Part shown: positions 12,401-21,717 of the stretch, one piece after another
How the letters are laid out: every line of letters begins with the position of its first letter
Position numbering within the stretch: position 1 is the first letter of the stretch
DNA from: Colius striatus
Taxonomy: Eukaryota; Chordata; Aves; Coliiformes; Coliidae
Direction of reading: 5' to 3'
Assembly: GCF_028858725.1 (NCBI RefSeq)
Contig: NC_084763.1
Span: 49,360,152 to 49,424,151 of the forward strand
DNA: 64,000 nt
Translations under genes and position numbers: made by a program
Notes under the pieces: model-generated
What the model was told of the DNA's origin: nothing
What the model saw: the letters and a program-made list of their open reading frames with translations, nothing else
Database searches by the model: none

Positions 12401-15400
12401 ATTTGACACACCTGAAGGACAGGTTGTGTCCCAGAGGGACTTTGACAAGCTTGAGAAGTGGGCCCATGTGAACCTCATAAAGTTCAAGAAGGTCAAGTGC
12501 AATGTCCTGCAGCTGGGATGGGACAATCTGAAGCACAAATACAGGCTGAGGGATGAAGGGACTGAGAGCTGCCCCACAGAGAAGAACTTACTAGATGAGA
12601 AGCTGGACATGAGCTGTCTATGTGTGCTGACAGCTCAGAAGGCCAACTATACTCCAGGCTGAATCAGAAGAAGCATGGCCAGCAGGTTGAGGGATTCTGC
12701 TCCTCTGCTTCGCTCTGCTGAGGCTCCACCTGAGGTACTATATCCAGCTCTGAGGTCCTCAGGACAGGAAAGACCTGGACCTGTTTGAGAGGGTCTCCAG
12801 GAGCCACAGAAATGATCAGAGAGACCGAGTACCTCTCCTGCTAGGAAAGGCTGAGAGAGTTGGGTTTGTTTGTCCTGGAGAAGAGAAGGTTCCAGACCTT
12901 ATTGTGGCCTTTCAGTACTTAACGGGAGCCTAAGAAAGATGGGGACAGGGCTTGTTTTAGCAGGGCCTGTTTTGATATGACAAGGTGTAATGGTTTTAAA
13001 CAAAAAGAGGGTAGATTCAGATTAGATGTAAGGAAGACATTTTTTTTATGGTGAGGCTGGTAAAACACTGGCACAGGCTTACCAGAGAGGAGGTAGATAT
13101 CTTGATCCTGGAAATGTTCAAGGTCAGTCTGGATGGGCCTCTAAACAACCCGCTCTAGTGGAAAGTGTCCCTGCTCACTGCAGGAGGTGTTGGGCTAGAT
13201 GACCTTTAAAGGTCCCTTCCAACCCAAAACACTCCACGATTCTGTGCTTCTAGCACCATGACACACCGCCTATTAACCTGCCATGTAACCTAAAAACACA
13301 GGCTCAGGCAGTATGCCTGCTGGCTTTTGCTACAGCCTCCCCATGATAGTCTGTCAACCATCCACAAGTAACCACAACTCCTAGTAACTCTGTCCATCAT
13401 CAGATAAAATTCCCAGTAGAACTTCCTTTTCTACAGAGGATGAATACTAAAGAAAACATCTAGTTAAAAAACTGTCTAGAAAATAGTTTATACTATATCA
13501 AGTAGCTGATATCCATTGCTCTCCCCTCATCTAGCCAGCCAGTTATTCTCTCACAGAAGGCTATCAGGTTGGTCAAGCAGGATTTCCCCTTGGTGAATCC
13601 ATGTTGACTCCCCCTGACAACCATCTTTTCCTTCATGTGTTTAGAGATGGCATCCAAGATGAACTGTTCCATCACCTTTCCAGGGATGGAGGTGAGGCTG
13701 ACCATCCTGTAGTTTCCCAGCTCCTCCTTCTTGCCTTTGAGGACTGGAGTGACAGTGGCCTTCCTCCAGTCCTCAGGCCCCTCATTGGTCCTCCGCAATT
13801 GTTCTGTTCTGACTTACAAGTTACAGTATGGACCAAGATACCATTAGGATTAAATTTATTGTGTGCATTGAAAAAAGCAATACTGGTGACTGAATATTGT
13901 GTACTGGAAGTCTTGTAGCCCTCCAACTTCTCAAGTTGCCTCTCCAACTGATGCAGATTTTATACTTTGGTCAGCAAATTCAAGTGAGTGTATTTCAGTT
14001 TCAAGCCTCTACACTTGCTTAGTAATCACCACTTGTCTTAGCACTTGCTGTTGTATTATAAATGAGGCATTCAACTAATTTCGGGGGACCAAGTCCCAGG
14101 GATCTGTCATCTTGTTCCCCCAAGCATCTAATGTTTACTTACACCAGCTTATGCTCAGGTTCCTCTCAAGACTAAGCCACTGGTTCCCTTCACAATGCAA
14201 ATTGTGTGCTGTTAACATGATTACTTTCTTTGGCAGACAACACAAACAGTAACATGTGTGCCAACTGCAACCTAGTACTTCATTAGTACTTTTTCACTAG
14301 TACTTCTTCACTAGTACTATACCAGGTCTTAAACCGTGACACCCTCACACACATTTTATTTGTATTCAATATTTAGTGTGTATTCACTCCTCAGCACGTA
14401 ATTCAGTAACTCTTCTGTACCATGAAGCCAACTCTTCAAACTAAGAAAAAGACCCTGGCAACCCTCCCAAAATGCACACACATGCATACACACACATAAT
14501 TATTGTCCTTCAGAACATGGAGGACCTGACAAGCAAAGCCAAGCTCTAAAACTGCATGCATGAAGCCCAGCAGCTCCAGAGAATCATAGAATCATTGAAT
14601 GGTTGGAAGGGACTTTTAGAGATCATCTAGTCCAAACCCCCTTGCAGAAGCAGGTTCACCTAGATCAGCAACGCGTCCAGGTGGGTCTTGAAGACCTCCA
14701 AGGAAGGAGACTCCACACCCTCCCTGGGAAGCCTGTGCCAGGGCTCCCTCACCTGAACAGTAAACAGTTTTTATGTTTAAATGAAACTTTTTGTGTTCCA
14801 GTTTCATCCTATTACCCCTTGTCCTGTTGCTAGATACAATAGAAGGGGATGCCTCAACCTCCTGACACCCACTATTTATATACTTATAAATATTAATGAG
14901 ACCCCCCCCCCAGTCTCCTCTTCTCTAGACTAAACAGCCTAAATAGATAAGAAGCCTAAACAGAGAAGAAAACACAAGGTCTGACATTGAAATGTGATAA
15001 TTTCAGAGGATGTGAGATTTTTCACAGTGAAATTCACCCTAACAGTACAAAGTGTAAGTATACACAGAATAATTTTCTTCCTATTGCAAGAAACATCTCT
15101 TTCACATCACATGCAGCTTTTGGAAGTCTTCAAATCCAAATATTCAAATAAACTTGTTCATAGTCTACTGTAGATCTCATGTAAAACCTGACTAAATAAA
15201 CCGATTGCTGTGTGTGAAACCGCAAATGAGCTGCGCTGCTGAAGGAATCCAACAGGCTGAGGATGCCCAGCATAACCTTACCGCTTTTGTAGCATGCTTT
15301 TGTGTGTCGTGGAAGTCCAGGAACATGTCCACATCACATCCCAGTTTGCCAAAGGTGTTGACTGAAGAGCCAAATGGCTTTACTGTGCTGTCTGGAAAAT

Positions 15401-18400
15401 ATGCACGTGTGAAGTCCCGAATCAGAGAACAGGCCAGATATCGGAGCTTGGTATTTTCTTCTGTAAGCTGATGCTCATTCAGCAGAATGTACATCTGACT
15501 GCTTATCTAGTTAAGAAAACAAACACTGTAAAAGTACAATGACCCATCTTCTATCTATTGACTTCTATTTTTATCTGGTTGATATCATGGGAAGATTATT
15601 TCTTTTAACACAACAGGTTTATTTCATACAGAAAAGAAATGATTTTCACAATTACTAATTCCATCTATTTCTTTCAATGCAAGAGAATCATTCACACACA
15701 ATTCTAACAGGGGTTACTTTTTTTAAACAGAAATAAATTGCTTTATAAGTTGCACACAACCACTTGAAAATCTGAAACTGACATGGTTTATTTTTAATTG
15801 AGAGAGGTCTAGAAACCTCAACTTACACTGTCTGCCTGACAAAGCTTTTGAATGAGCTCCTTCAATGGAATGTGAGATTGAGGAGAGAGGTGGATTGGTG
15901 TCTCTTCAGCAGCTTGACTCACTGGGTTTTTCATTGTGAAAGTAAAAAGTCTGGATTTAAATGGGACAACATGATGGTCTGCAGCACTTGGGATTCCAAT
16001 AGCATCCTGCAATGAAGCTATACTGCTCCTTTCCGAAAATTCTATGACAGCATGGATACCCTAAAATATTAACAACAAAAACAGACAGGGTTAGATAAAT
16101 GATACAAGCCTTGAACTGATAATATTCAGATTTTCCTGGGAGTACCAAGACAATTTAATGTGACTGAAGCTGAATGCTACATTCTGCACCTCAACACTCT
16201 TTAGACGCTTCTTCATATGAGGCCAAAAATATTCAAGATATGTTATTCTTGGCTGCAAGTGCTAAAAAAGAAACTTCCAAAATCCATTTTGGTTGCCAGC
16301 TGTTCCTTAGAGGTGTTGGTTAGCTGAAAATCTGTTGCTCAGCAACTCGTGCACATTAACAAAGATAAAAGCTAGTTTAATAAACTAATTATCTAGAAAC
16401 AATTTGCTTAACTTGAATGTATGAGACTTTGACCAAATTCTTTGTCTAAGTTTAACAATGTAAACTAAAATCTAATTACTTACACGATTTTCAAAAAAGA
16501 AATGACTCTTAACGTTCCCATGACTGGATAAATATTGTAATAATTTATTTTCATTAAGTTTTGATGGGCACTTAATTAAAACAATCCTTTCTGCTTGCTC
16601 CAGTCGTTCTGTTTGGACCTCAGTGAATGTCTTCTTTCTGCTGTTGACTTCAGCATCTGTGAGAAAAAGAAATAAGCATCAAGGATTTTCTATATAAATG
16701 GAAAGATTTAAAACTAATTTTAGCACATTTAATCTCTTCCTCTGGATTGAAAACTGAAGAAAAGTCTGTTCTGGCTCTCAAAGACGGTTACAGCAAAAGA
16801 GAAAACAAGAACGAATGAAAGGCACAAGCATAAGTGTGTTTCTTTCACAAAAGCACACATCTGTGAGAATGTGGGATAGGTAGAAAACACTACTGACTTC
16901 CCTTAATGCCACAGGAAGCTTGATGATACAAAGTATCTTTGCTCTTTGATTTGCTATTCACCGTGAAAAAACTCAGCACAAACAGCCGGACTCTACATAG
17001 GAGCCTGGAAATACCAACTAGGGTATGAGGGAGAGCCAGAGCTGAGGCAAGCTGCACTGAAAGGATAATCTCTCCCAGCTACCACAAAACCAGCACTTTC
17101 ACCTTCAGAACAATTCAAGACTTGCTTATTTTTACAACTCATCACCTTATTTTACAGTAAACTCCCACTCAACATTTTCATTTAATACTATGCTTTCATC
17201 TCTTCTACTACAATAAACCCACAGATGAGTCACATCTCACCACACTACTGGCAATCTATATTGCTGCCGACAGCCTACAGAACTAACACGGAAATGAGAC
17301 ACACTGGAACATCCAGAAACAAGGACATTTCTTTCTTGATTGCATACAGGCAATATTGTACACGGCCTAAATCTGAAATCATAGTCACTTCCCTACCTAA
17401 TTCCCAAACCAATCCCTTGAGTATAGGGTATTTCCACAGCCTGTGAAGCTGCTCCCTGTTAATTCTGACATTTGTTAACTCAGACTGGGAAGCTGGAGGA
17501 CATGCAGTTATTTCCCTGCAGCTACTACCTGCTGCAGGAAGACTCAATAGAGAGCTCTTCATTCTATGTTTTTGACTTGGAGGAACCTAGAGGACATTAT
17601 GACCTCCAGAAAGTCTTAATGATCCTCTAATGACACTTGTTAGCATTTGCTATTATTTCTAAGAAATCTTTTCTTTCACTTTCTTATTGTGCTCTCACAC
17701 AAGCTGTAATACCCAAAGTAGTTGTTTCAATAGCTTAGTTTGATACAACCTTTTTTACCAGAAACAAAAGAGGCAGTTTGTGAAGATGATGAATGTCTCA
17801 TTTTCTGTGGGGGCAGAGAAACGTGAAGTGACTGAGATAGAGAAAGGCCAAGTCCCACGGATGAGTGATACAATCAGGAGATGAACTCTGACCTTCTCAC
17901 TCCCACAGTTCTCTGCATTAGGCCTGAGTGGCTATGTGATTCTTGCCTAATTTACTACCTGGAAGTGCTTAGTTCCTATAGCAGAAGGTGTGCTTTAACA
18001 TCTCTTTCTGGCTCTGCTGTAATTTCTATGGTCCGAGCATAGCACAGATGCAGCTGATCACACCCAAATGGTGGGTTTGACCATTTTAAACACAGGAGAG
18101 AGAGTCCTTTTTGCTTTCTTCCCCTGTTCCATACAGTATTTCCAGCTAGCAACAGAGTTCTACAATCACTTTGAACAGAAGCAGCCCCATCCTCCACATG
18201 GTGCTGGTGCTGATTCCAAGGCTGCCCTCTGCATGCTGAAGCTCACGTAAGGACCTGCATAGTCATGCAGCAAACCAGGAGAGACTGGTGATGGAATTTA
18301 TACAGCAAAATGAGAACCATTAACTGAAACCTGGAATTGTTATTTAACCTAATTTGCTGCGTATTTGTTAGCATGAAGACACGAACAGCAAAAGACCGCT

Positions 18401-19113
18401 GCTTTTGTGAATCTGTGGCAATATAGCTTGATCTTCTCTCTTTAAAAAATGCTGGTTACCCAGTGGTTTTCAAGCTCTGAAACATGAATGGAAGCATAAG
18501 CAGAGGCCTCAGGCTCACATGAACTGCAAGCTGCGCCTGAGCTACAGCACATCAACAACCGACAGTCCTCGCTAGTTCTTGGCTGAAGACACGGCAACGA
18601 TCACACGTCTCCTGAATCTTTTTAAGGGCGTTTCTGGGCAATAACCACGCTCCTTTGGTTCACCTGCTAGCTACGTTTAGCAGGCAAGGCTCAGGCAAGG
18701 CCAGCGGGTTCCGGCCTCCCGGACCGCAACCCAGCGCTGCGGCCGGGGACGCACAGGCCGCCGCGGGCAGCGGCTCCCGAGCCCAGGGGAGCGCATCACG
18801 CCTGGGACGCCGGCGATGCCCGGCGCCGAACCGTTCCCCGCAAACACGTCGGGCGGCCGCTCCACGCCGTCGCCTGACCTCGTGGTGCCCCCGGGGAGAA
18901 GGGCCCGCCGGCGGGGCCCCGCGGAGCGCGGCGGTGCCTACCTTCGGCCGGCTCCTCCGCGGGGGCCGCGAGCGGCGCTCTCCGCGCGGCGGCGCCTGAG
19001 GAGGCGGCGCGGGCCCGGCCGGCACGCGCACAGCCGCCGCCCGCGGCCGGGCCGGGCAGGGACAGGCGGCCCCGCAGCACCGACAGCGCGCGCCCGCCCG
19101 CGCGGAGCGCCAT
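6115..19113 (-). CDS. MTPAP: MTPAP, mitochondrial poly(A) polymerase (whole gene, 9 coding exons)
   Basis: The joined exons (18942-19113, 16484-16656, 15827-16060, 15282-15506, 11969-12180, 9627-9853, 8320-8412, 8143-8216, 6115-6453) total 1749 nt, giving 582 residues and a TGA stop. Every junction is GT-AG and keeps frame. The protein adds poly(A) tails to mitochondrial mRNAs in the matrix and belongs to the non-canonical DNA polymerase beta-like nucleotidyltransferases. Visible parts in order: an Arg/Ala-rich presequence (about 1-45), an RNA-binding-like RL domain (about 80-140), the palm with FGSS (238-241) and the metal-binding pair D251/D253, third acidic residue D333 in GFQCDL, then the PAP-associated domain (about 345-480) and a Lys/Ser-rich tail. 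From memory the human protein is also 582 residues with D243, D245 and D325; the +8 shift here is balanced by a shorter tail. The gene looks intact. Confidence 0.96.
6454..8142 (-). other. MTPAP: MTPAP intron 8
   Basis: A GT-AG intron of 1689 bp. I recognise no repeat or embedded RNA gene. Short open frames, such as 96 codons at 7357-7647, show no family resemblance. Confidence 0.8.
8143..8216 (-). CDS. MTPAP: MTPAP coding exon 8 (PAP-associated motif)
   Basis: A 74-nt exon, acceptor cccttag and donor CGAAAG|GTAAAT, encoding residues 446-470. It contains [17 protein letters not shown], the hallmark PAP-associated segment. Intron 7, which separates it from exon 7, is only 103 bp. Confidence 0.94.
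8320..8412 (-). CDS. MTPAP: MTPAP coding exon 7
   Basis: A 93-nt exon with acceptor gtttcag and donor CTTG|GTAGGT, encoding residues 415-445. It is a flexible segment [20 protein letters not shown] followed by [11 protein letters not shown]. It is too short for a long reading frame but fits in phase between exons 6 and 8 and matches the order of the family. Confidence 0.9.
8413..9626 (-). other. MTPAP: MTPAP intron 6
   Basis: A GT-AG intron of 1214 bp between exons 6 and 7, AT-rich and without any repeat or RNA gene that I can identify. Confidence 0.8.
9627..9853 (-). CDS. MTPAP: MTPAP coding exon 6 (central domain)
   Basis: Acceptor ttcttcag and donor GGCAG|GTAAGG bound residues 339-414 plus one base. 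It includes [39 protein letters not shown] and [17 protein letters not shown], the nucleotide-recognition helices and strand of the PAP-associated region. A CR1 tail lies only about 107 nt upstream of this acceptor. Confidence 0.96.
9854..11968 (-). other. MTPAP: MTPAP intron 5
   Basis: An intron of 2115 bp. Apart from a CR1 tail fragment at 9960-10133 it holds nothing recognised. Confidence 0.8.
9960..10133 (-). mobile_element. CR1 LINE 3' end in MTPAP intron 5
   Basis: Read on the plus strand the element begins with 'atcatagaatcataaaatag', the reversed CR1 terminal repeat, then 'ggttggaagggacctttaga' and 'gaaggagactccacatcctc'. It is about 174 bp long, in the same orientation as MTPAP transcription, and its 3' end is about 107 bp upstream of the exon 6 acceptor. 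Confidence 0.9.
11969..12180 (-). CDS. MTPAP: MTPAP coding exon 5 (third catalytic aspartate)
   Basis: Acceptor atgttag and donor AACAG|GTGAGA bound residues 269-338 plus two bases. [10 protein letters not shown] and [10 protein letters not shown] are the conserved strands that bring the third catalytic aspartate, D333, next to the DxD pair. The codon split AG|C joins exon 6 as Ser. Confidence 0.95.
12328..13250 (+). mobile_element. CR1 LINE, 3' part of ORF2 and 3'UTR, inactive
   Basis: The copy starts near the CR1 block 'accagtactgtttaatatct' (reverse transcriptase LFNIFIND region) and continues through the C-terminal domain to the 3' end 'ttgggctagatgacctttaa', 'ccttccaacc' and 'acgattctgtg'. 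The frame is broken by stops and indels, and the segment after FIND, where the catalytic FADD motif would lie, appears deleted. It is antisense to MTPAP. Confidence 0.88.
13493..13800 (-). mobile_element. CR1 LINE reverse-transcriptase fragment
   Basis: The minus strand encodes an open stretch with [37 protein letters not shown] and [18 protein letters not shown], the N-terminal and finger/palm part of CR1 ORF2 reverse transcriptase. It stops before the catalytic aspartates. Unusually for CR1 it lacks the 3' tail, so it is truncated at both ends. Confidence 0.92.
14579..14942 (-). mobile_element. CR1 LINE 3' end in MTPAP intron 4
   Basis: On the plus strand it starts 'gaatcatagaatcattgaat', then 'ggttggaagggacttttaga', 'gaaggagactccacaccctc' and 'gttccagtttcatcctatta', ending near 'tctagactaaacagcct'. 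Orientation is the same as MTPAP. A run of about ten C residues interrupts it near 14901. Confidence 0.93.
15282..15506 (-). CDS. MTPAP: MTPAP coding exon 4 (catalytic palm)
   Basis: This exon has 75 codons (residues 194-268) between acceptor taactag and donor AAAGCG|GTAAGG. It carries [12 protein letters not shown], then [20 protein letters not shown], the nucleotidyltransferase signature with GS (239-240) and the metal-binding D251-x-D253 pair. These residues are all present, which argues for an active enzyme. Confidence 0.97.
15507..15826 (-). other. MTPAP: MTPAP intron 3
   Basis: A GT-AG intron of 320 bp, AT-rich, with nothing else recognised. Confidence 0.85.
15827..16060 (-). CDS. MTPAP: MTPAP coding exon 3
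   Basis: Acceptor tattttag and donor GACAGT|GTAAGT frame 78 codons (residues 116-193). [13 protein letters not shown] completes the RL fold, and [13 protein letters not shown] corresponds to the conserved linker after it. The end [10 protein letters not shown] enters the helix preceding the catalytic palm. Confidence 0.93.
16061..16483 (-). other. MTPAP: MTPAP intron 2
   Basis: A GT-AG intron of 423 bp with no recognised repeat or RNA gene. Confidence 0.85.
16484..16656 (-). CDS. MTPAP: MTPAP coding exon 2 (start of RL domain)
   Basis: The exon is bounded by acceptor tctcacag and donor CGT|GTAAGT and encodes residues 58-115. It holds a charged linker followed by [20 protein letters not shown], the first strand and helix of the RNA-binding-like domain that mediates dimerisation in the human enzyme. 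It ends in phase 0. Confidence 0.93.
16657..18941 (-). other. MTPAP: MTPAP intron 1
   Basis: An intron of 2285 bp. Its 5' end (about 18690-18941 on the plus strand) is part of the CpG island; the rest is ordinary AT-rich sequence without a recognised repeat. Confidence 0.8.
18942..19113 (-). CDS. MTPAP: MTPAP coding exon 1 (mitochondrial presequence)
   Basis: The exon encodes residues 1-57 plus one base (phase 1) and ends at donor CGAAG|GTAGGC. The start MALRAGG sits in a good Kozak context (G at -3, G at +4). The peptide is rich in Arg and Ala with almost no acidic residue before about residue 53, as expected of a matrix-targeting presequence. The frame stays open upstream to another ATG at 19216-19218, which would add 35 residues. 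I prefer the inner ATG because it opens directly into a typical presequence and yields the family length. Confidence 0.85.
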
Positions 19114-19246
19114 CGCCGGGCCGCCACCCGCCTCCGCGCACGCGCCGCACCGCGCCGCACGGCGGCCCGCGAGGATCAAACTTCCTCCGTCTGGCTGCGC
19201 GGCCGCTCCCCAGCACACCGCGCCGGCGCCGCGTTACCGGCGCGAC

Positions 19247-19270
19247 CGACGTCACCGCCCGGCCATGCGC
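19247..19270. promoter_or_regulatory. MTPAP: CRE-like and NRF1-like half sites upstream of MTPAP
   Basis: CGACGTCAC at 19247-19255 contains the GACGTC core of CREB/ATF sites, and CATGCGC at 19264-19270 is half of the NRF1 palindrome. They lie about 135-155 bp upstream of the MTPAP start codon. NRF1 and CREB commonly drive nuclear genes for mitochondrial proteins, so the placement is sensible, but short motifs in a CpG island occur by chance. Confidence 0.35.
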
Positions 19271-19450
19271 CCACTGGCGTGAGGGAGCAGATGTGACCGG
19301 CCAGCTCCAGCAAGGCCCGAGGCGTGTAGGTGCGGCAGCAGCCCGCTCCAGGCAGAGAGAATAGGCGGAGCTCCTCGGGCTGGGTGCGGGCAGCCTCCTG
19401 CCCTGGGCGGACAGGGCCCCCGGGCCGTCCCTCACATGAGCCTCATCGGC

Positions 19451-21389
19451 CAAGGGCAGGAGGGTAAAGGTGGCCGTGGACGTGAATCCCAGGGGGCCAA
19501 TGGCCAAGGCGGTGGGGGCCGAGTGTAGACTTTGGCAGGCTGGCTACGTAAGAAGAGGAAATACAAGGATTGGTGCTGTGCCAGGGTGCATAAGCAGAGT
19601 TCCCGTGCAGAAGGCAGTAGTCACCCGCGGGATCAGCAATGCAGAGGCTTGGGCACAGAGCCACAAGGTACCCGCCAGATACTCATTGGCCTACGACATG
19701 GTTCCCCAGCCACAGACTGAAGGAGACATTGTTTTCCTTAGTGTTTAAAACCAGTCATTTGTGTAAAACTTGTGGGCTCATCCACAGTGTGTGTTAGGGT
19801 CTATGTCGCTACTTCTGGTAGCAGGTCTTCACTGCAGAGCTGTAAACATGGTAGCCTGTCCTAGTAAGGTCTGTAAAAAGTTGATATGACCTAATTGTCT
19901 TGAGTTTGTACCCAATGATAGGACAAGGGGCAATGGCTGTAAGTTGGAACATAAGTTCCAAAGAAATACAGGGAAGAATTTCTTCACTATGAGGGTAAGG
20001 GGGCACTGGAACAGGCTGCCCAGATGTGTTGTTGAGTTTCCTTCCCTGGAGACATTAAAAATCCACTTAGATGAGTTCTTGTGTTACCTACTCTAGGAGC
20101 TCCTGCTCTGGCAGGGGAGTTGGACCAGATGATCTTTCAAGGTCTCTTCCAGCCCTTGAGATTCTGTGACAATCCTCAAGACAGAGAGTAGATGTTTTTT
20201 AAAATACTATGTTTCAATTTATACCCTACATATGCATGCCACGGAGCAGAAATTTGTATTTCCTCCATCTCTCCAAGGTGAGTTTCCTCTGGAATCCTAT
20301 GACTTGACCTTCTTAAATTCCTTGATGTGGAGAAACTCCTCTCTTCACCTTTGAAGCTGGTCTAAAAAAAGGAAAATGATTTCATTAGAATTAATTGTGG
20401 GTTTAGGAAAACTAATAACCCAAGCGAGTGCATGAAAGAGGATACGTAAGGTATGCTAGTGTGGGAGCATGTTGAGGATGCGTTACTCAGCCTTAACCTC
20501 CCACTTTCAAGATGCTGCCAATTCCTCCCTTTCCTACACCTGGCCTCTCTCCTTTTTACCTCTCCTATACCCTGCCTTGTTCCCCAGTCCCCTTCATTTC
20601 CTTGCTCTGTTTTTTCTTCCTTTAACAATTTTCAGCTTTCTTGTCTTATTTTCACAAACAATCCTTAACAAGTGCAACTTGTTGTAGTAGTGCAGTTGAA
20701 CAAGGTCAGACTCCACAAAGAAGACACAGACACCTTTATGGAGGTTTGACAACGTATTTATCACCTGTATGTTTTGGAGGAGAAACCATGCACAGATGGA
20801 GTTAACCCCACTAACAGTGTTCCACACGTTCAGTTACGATGCCAAGGAAAATGCAATCAGGGATTGAGTCTGTCTGTATCCCTGCACATTTCAGAATGTC
20901 AGTTGTGCCATGCTCTGGACAATTTTAAACAGCACAGGAGAGGTAGCAAACATATAACCTTTAAACAAAGGAGTCAGTGTGTCTAATGCAAACAGGAGTT
21001 GCATGTACTGGTAATAAACACTGAAGCCTAAAGTGAGTATTTGTCCTGAAACTTTATAATGAAAGTTTTGCCATTGCCTTCAGTAAGCAAACAGTCATAG
21101 TGCAGATGATAAACAGTATACAAATTGTGTCTCAGGAGACGTCCTAGCAACTGTGGCAACAGTTTTTGGTGATCAGGAGGTGTCACTTCTTAATCAAAAA
21201 GTAATTCACTGGAGAGGAGCTCTTGGGAGAGCAGTCACGTGCCTTTTGGTTGAGAAATGAAACATAATCCTGCCTGGTTTTAGCAATTAAAAATGTTACT
21301 GGAACTCATCTATTCCTACTGCCACTAATATCCTCCAAGGAGTTTCAGCTGAAGTTTTATTCGGATTTATAATGCTTAAACTAAGCGCG
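19451..21389. other. Divergent intergenic gap between MTPAP and MAP3K8
   Basis: The two genes point away from each other with about 1.9 kb between their CpG islands. The gap holds a CR1 3' end at 19910-20170 and otherwise AT-rich DNA with no recognised gene. Overlapping short open frames near 20362-20690 have no family resemblance. Confidence 0.7.
19910..20170 (+). mobile_element. CR1 LINE 3' end between the two promoters
   Basis: The blocks 'gataggacaaggggcaatgg', 'cactggaacaggctgcccag', 'gttggaccagatgatctttc' and terminal 'gagattctgtgac' appear in order, identifying a diverged CR1 3' end of about 260 bp. Confidence 0.9.
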
Positions 21390-21534
21390 TGTGGGAAAAC
21401 CGCTTGGCATGGGAACGTGAGAGGACCGTGGGAAGCAGTTCACCAATGTCACAAGCCAGCGACACGCAGCTGTCTCCACAAGCTGGAGCTCCACGGGAGC
21501 GCTGCTCGGGGCCGCCCTCACTGCCGCCTCCCAG

Positions 21535-21550
21535 GAAACCGAAATAGAAA
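21535..21550 (+). promoter_or_regulatory. Triple GAAANN element (ISRE/IRF-type)
   Basis: GAAACCGAAATAGAAA is three perfect GAAA cores spaced by two bases, the arrangement bound by IRF family factors and by ISGF3. Twelve fixed positions match, so chance occurrence in a promoter is unlikely. It sits 91 bp upstream of a kappaB consensus site in the MAP3K8 CpG island. Confidence 0.6.
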
Positions 21551-21584
21551 CCGCGGCCGGAGTCGCGGCGCTCTCCCGCCCTCG

Positions 21585-21717
21585 GTGAGCGGCGGGCGGT
21601 GCTACCTGCGCCCTTCCCCGCCCCCGGGAGTTTCCCGCGGGCCCCGGCCCACGGCCCCGGCGCTGGTTGCCTGCGGACGGGCGGGCGGGCGGCGCGGCCT
21701 CTCCCGGCGCCCCGCGG
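21585..21717 (+). other. MAP3K8: Putative 3' part of MAP3K8 non-coding exon 1
   Basis: The sequence ends at CCGCGG|GTAAGC, a good donor within the CpG island. If used, the first non-coding exon would end at 21717; use of GTGAGC at 21585 would end it at 21584 instead. The transcription start cannot be placed from sequence alone. Confidence 0.35.
21626..21635 (+). promoter_or_regulatory. kappaB consensus site
   Basis: GGGAGTTTCC fits GGGRNNYYCC exactly. The site lies in the MAP3K8 CpG island between the two candidate donors. A single site of this degeneracy has modest weight; its closeness to the GAAANN array is what makes it notable. Confidence 0.45.

Larger units (their letters stand above)
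12181..15281 (-). other. MTPAP: MTPAP intron 4, CR1-rich
   Basis: At 3101 bp this is the longest MTPAP intron. It holds three separate CR1 pieces: one on the plus strand (12328-13250) and two on the minus strand (13493-13800 and 14579-14942). Short CA-type and C-run microsatellites occur near 14470 and 14901. Confidence 0.85.
18690..19450. promoter_or_regulatory. MTPAP: CpG island, MTPAP promoter and exon 1
   Basis: The sequence becomes very GC-rich with dense CpG, in contrast with AT-rich flanks. It covers MTPAP exon 1 and about 340 bp upstream of the start codon. Long open frames on both strands here (up to 189 codons) reflect the lack of AT-rich stop codons rather than coding. A housekeeping, TATA-less promoter is the natural reading. 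Confidence 0.85.

Noticed and set aside
13672-13947. 91-codon minus-strand frame as an extra MTPAP exon
   Set aside because: It overlaps the CR1 reverse-transcriptase fragment in a different frame, and exons 4 and 5 already join in phase without it.
18655-19507. Overlapping open frames of up to 189 codons around MTPAP exon 1
   Set aside because: Only the frame from 19113 continues in phase into MTPAP exon 2; the others are CpG-island artefacts.
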